Positions 5,919 through 7,426 of a DNA stretch of 7,426 bases are shown here, piece by piece. The translations under genes and the position numbers were made by a program. The notes beneath the pieces were generated by a model, which saw only the letters and a program-made list of their open reading frames with translations, ran no database searches and had not been told where the DNA came from. Numbering within the stretch: the stretch's first letter is position 1; the number at the start of each line of letters is the position of its first letter. The stretch is taken from the NCBI GenBank assembly GCA_002434915.1, contig DJLG01000156.1, positions 1 to 7,426 of the forward strand. Direction: 5' to 3'. This stretch comes from Proteobacteria bacterium UBA6522 (GTDB lineage: Bacteria; Pseudomonadota; Gammaproteobacteria; Steroidobacterales; Rariloculaceae).

Positions 5919-6594
5919 TGAAAGTATAATTTGCATTTAAGCTTTTTAAAGCATTGATTAGTTCGGTAGGCTTTTTTATTACTATAGAGGCCCCCCAAGT
6001 CTCTGGATTATCAGAACTTCTTATGTATCCATAAGAAGTTGCGATTGTAGGCATTCCAGCAGCTCGTCCTGCTTCAATATCTCGTGGCGCATCTCCAACA
6101 TATACACAATTTGCGCTTGGTGTGCCTAGTTCTTCCGCTCCTAATAATACTGGTGCTGGATGCGGTTTTCGCTGAGGAAGTCGGTCTCCGCTCACGACAC
6201 AACCCGCTCTGGAAAGAAGGCCTAGCTTCTTAAGTAAGGGTTTGGTCATAGCATGGGGCTTGTTCGTTACAATACCCCAATTAAGCCCCTGGTCATTGAG
6301 GTTGGTTAGAATCTGATCTAATCCGTTAAATAGTTTTGATTTCTCGCATGGGTTTTCTATGTATAGTTCTAGAAACTCTTGGCGTAGGTTTTCTGTTTCT
6401 GTCTCAGAGGTTTGATTTTGAAATCCAAGACGTATCAACCCGAGGGCACCATTTGAAACTTCATTTCTAGCAATAGCGTATGGATATGGAGGCAGGTTAT
6501 AAGCTTTAAGAAGACGATTTAAAACCCGGACTAGGTCTGGTGCCGTATCTATGAGTGTTCCATCTAAATCAAAAAGGACACCTTTAATGCTCAT
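5911..6594 (-). CDS. mupP: HAD-superfamily phosphatase, probable MupP (MurNAc 6-phosphate phosphatase); alternative Gph
   Basis: A 227-residue HAD-IA hydrolase. Motif I is LFDLDGTLIDT (7-17), with nucleophile Asp9 and acid/base Asp11. Motif II is GIVTNKP (Thr110). The motif III lysine lies in QRKPHPAPVLLGA (Lys143), and motif IV is VYVGDAPRDIEAG (Asp168). Residues 19-90 form the helical cap. Databases often label such proteins phosphoglycolate phosphatase. Two things favour MupP instead: the C-terminal SYGYIRSSDNPETWGA block resembles the GYIHPEDNP..WGA block I recall in Pseudomonas MupP, and the order ubiG-mupP-yciK matches Pseudomonas. MupP removes phosphate from MurNAc-6-P in the AnmK-MupP-AmgK-MurU peptidoglycan recycling route, which bypasses de novo UDP-MurNAc synthesis. 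It overlaps ubiG by 4 bases (ATGA), with AAGGA five bases before its ATG. The HAD fold is certain; the substrate is inferred. Confidence 0.8.
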   Translation of the reverse strand: MSIKGVLFDLDGTLIDTAPDLVRVLNRLLKAYNLPPYPYAIARNEVSNGALGLIRLGFQNQTSETETENLRQEFLELYIENPCEKSKLFNGLDQILTNLNDQGLNWGIVTNKPHAMTKPLLKKLGLLSRAGCVVSGDRLPQRKPHPAPVLLGAEELGTPSANCVYVGDAPRDIEAGRAAGMPTIATSYGYIRSSDNPETWGASIVIKKPTELINALKSLNANYTFNE

Positions 6595-7319
6595 GGCGTT
6601 CCTTGTAATTCGGTATGCGCAAGGTAATTAACATGTACGTTACTACCAAGCCAGTATGATTGCGTTAAAGGGTTGAAATGAAGTCCAGTTAGGTCAATAG
6701 GTTGGAGGTCTACGCTACGACACCAGTTGGTAAGTTCTGATGGGCGAATAAATTTCGCATACTCATGAGTACCTTTAGGAATCATTTTTAAGACATGTTC
6801 TGCTCCAAGTATCGCCATAAGGAAGCTTTTAAAGTTCCTGTTTATAGTTGAAAAAAACACAGCCCCACCTGGTTTAACTGCTTGAGCACAGGCTTCTATG
6901 ATGCTGAATGGGTTTTTTACATGCTCAAGAAGCTCAAGACAGGTAACAACATCAAAAATATTCTTGTTCTGATGACAAAAGACCTGAGAATCCACACATT
7001 CATACTCTATATTTAAGTCCGCTTCTCTTGCATGTTTTATTGCAATATCTATGCTTGATTTGGCTAGATCTATTCCAACTACAGCTGCATTTTTTTTGGC
7101 CATTCCTTCACTTAAGAGACCACCTCCACAACCGATATCTAGAACTTTAAGTCCACTAAGAGGCACCTGCTCTGCAATATAGTTAATGCGTAGCGGATTA
7201 ATATCATGCAGTGTTTTTAGTGGTCCCTTTGGGTTCCACCATTGCTGGGACAATGAGTTGAACTTATCAATCTCAGCAGAATCATTAACATTGTTTTTAT
7301 TTGAGAATGTATTGTTCAC
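6591..7319 (-). CDS. ubiG: Ubiquinone biosynthesis O-methyltransferase UbiG
   Basis: A 242-residue SAM-dependent methyltransferase that carries out both O-methylations in ubiquinone synthesis. Residues 15-44 contain the UbiG hallmark AEIDKFNSLSQQWWNPKGPL followed by KTLHDINPLR. The SAM-binding motif VLDIGCGGGLLSEGMA is at 59-74, with the acidic end of strand 2 at GIDLAKSSI (82-90) and the post-motif CLELLEHV at 127-134, where E. coli-type proteins tend to have CMEMLEHVP. The NRNFKSF...EHVLKMIPKGTHEY segment (160-187) matches the region linked to membrane association in E. coli UbiG. It starts with GTG at 7319; the last two bases and the next one form the TGA stop of the upstream gene (GTGA, 4-base overlap), and AAGG lies about ten bases upstream. 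Its own TGA overlaps the mupP ATG. The length is normal. Confidence 0.95.
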   Translation of the reverse strand: MNNTFSNKNNVNDSAEIDKFNSLSQQWWNPKGPLKTLHDINPLRINYIAEQVPLSGLKVLDIGCGGGLLSEGMAKKNAAVVGIDLAKSSIDIAIKHAREADLNIEYECVDSQVFCHQNKNIFDVVTCLELLEHVKNPFSIIEACAQAVKPGGAVFFSTINRNFKSFLMAILGAEHVLKMIPKGTHEYAKFIRPSELTNWCRSVDLQPIDLTGLHFNPLTQSYWLGSNVHVNYLAHTELQGTP

Positions 7320-7426
7320 AAAGACAGTACCTTTTTAGCCCACTTATTAGACTCTATAAGTATGGATTCGATGTCCATACACGTAAATTCGCGTTCTTTG
7401 AATAGATGGTTACCTGCTACCCATGT
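7316..7426 (-). CDS. TRZ/ATZ-type amidohydrolase (probable MTA/SAH deaminase), C-terminal end (partial)
   Basis: The last 36 residues of a minus-strand gene that enters from the right edge, ending in TGA at 7318-7316. The peptide begins TWVAGNHLFKEREFTCMDIE and runs on as SILIESNKWAKKVLSL. A V.V.G..L...RE.T.MD pattern followed by a helix is the usual closing strand and helix of amidohydrolases of the 5-methylthioadenosine/S-adenosylhomocysteine deaminase group. The Pseudomonas counterpart of this locus has such a TRZ/ATZ hydrolase gene immediately before ubiG. SAH is the by-product of UbiG and other SAM methyltransferases, so a deaminase acting on it fits next to ubiG; this is inference. The metal-binding residues lie outside the window, so the exact substrate cannot be judged. 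The overlap with the ubiG GTG suggests coupled translation. Confidence 0.65.
   Translation of the reverse strand, partial: TWVAGNHLFKEREFTCMDIESILIESNKWAKKVLSL

Noticed and set aside
5919..5936. Longer yciK start at 5936
   Set aside because: Adds MQIILS, not matched by family members I recall, and increases the overlap with mupP from 8 to 26 bases. It is not excluded, since neither start has a clear ribosome binding site.
1..7426. Mobile elements, CRISPR arrays, tRNA genes, toxin-antitoxin or defence genes
   Set aside because: No direct repeats with regular spacers, transposase or integrase motifs, tRNA-like segments or unexplained small gene pairs were seen. Nearly all bases belong to recognisable housekeeping genes.

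Overview
The window reads as ordinary chromosome from a gammaproteobacterium with an AT-rich, compact genome (GC roughly 40% by eye). The gene content and order recall Pseudomonas and its relatives: a yciB/bolA/parvulin group, a site-2 protease-scpA-scpB-rluB group, and a deaminase-ubiG-mupP-yciK group. The genes look much alike in base composition. I see no mobile element, CRISPR array, phage gene, tRNA or rRNA. An uncultivated marine lineage would fit, but the sequence alone does not establish that.

Layout from left to right. (1) Bases 1-125 are the end of ligA (+), the BRCT tail of NAD-dependent DNA ligase. (2) Converging on it is a minus-strand group, yciB-bolA-ppiC (1948 down to 227): an inner-membrane septation protein, a BolA morphogene/Fe-S partner protein and a predicted parvulin lipoprotein. 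(3) Bases 1949-2112 form a divergent promoter region. (4) The plus-strand operon 2113-5181 encodes a small M50 site-2 protease, ScpA, ScpB and the 23S rRNA pseudouridine synthase RluB. (5) The minus-strand operon from 7426 down to 5178 encodes the end of an amidohydrolase (MTA/SAH deaminase type), UbiG, a MupP-type HAD phosphatase and a YciK-type SDR. Its members overlap by 4, 4 and about 8 bases.

The genes cover chromosome maintenance (LigA, ScpAB), ribosome maturation (RluB), cell envelope and division (YciB, BolA, parvulin, MupP), and quinone and methyl-group metabolism (UbiG, deaminase). Packing is tight: the protease stop codon abuts the scpA start, and the stop codons of rluB and yciK overlap tail to tail.

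I do not see a new multi-gene system here. The observation most worth checking is that rluB has no ATG, GTG or TTG in frame ahead of its S4 domain. The best-placed start is an ATT (AUU), as in infC; a one-base sequence error is the main alternative. Other points of interest are the MupP assignment, the PDZ-less protease of unknown substrate tied to scpAB, and a cluster that appears trimmed relative to its Pseudomonas counterpart.
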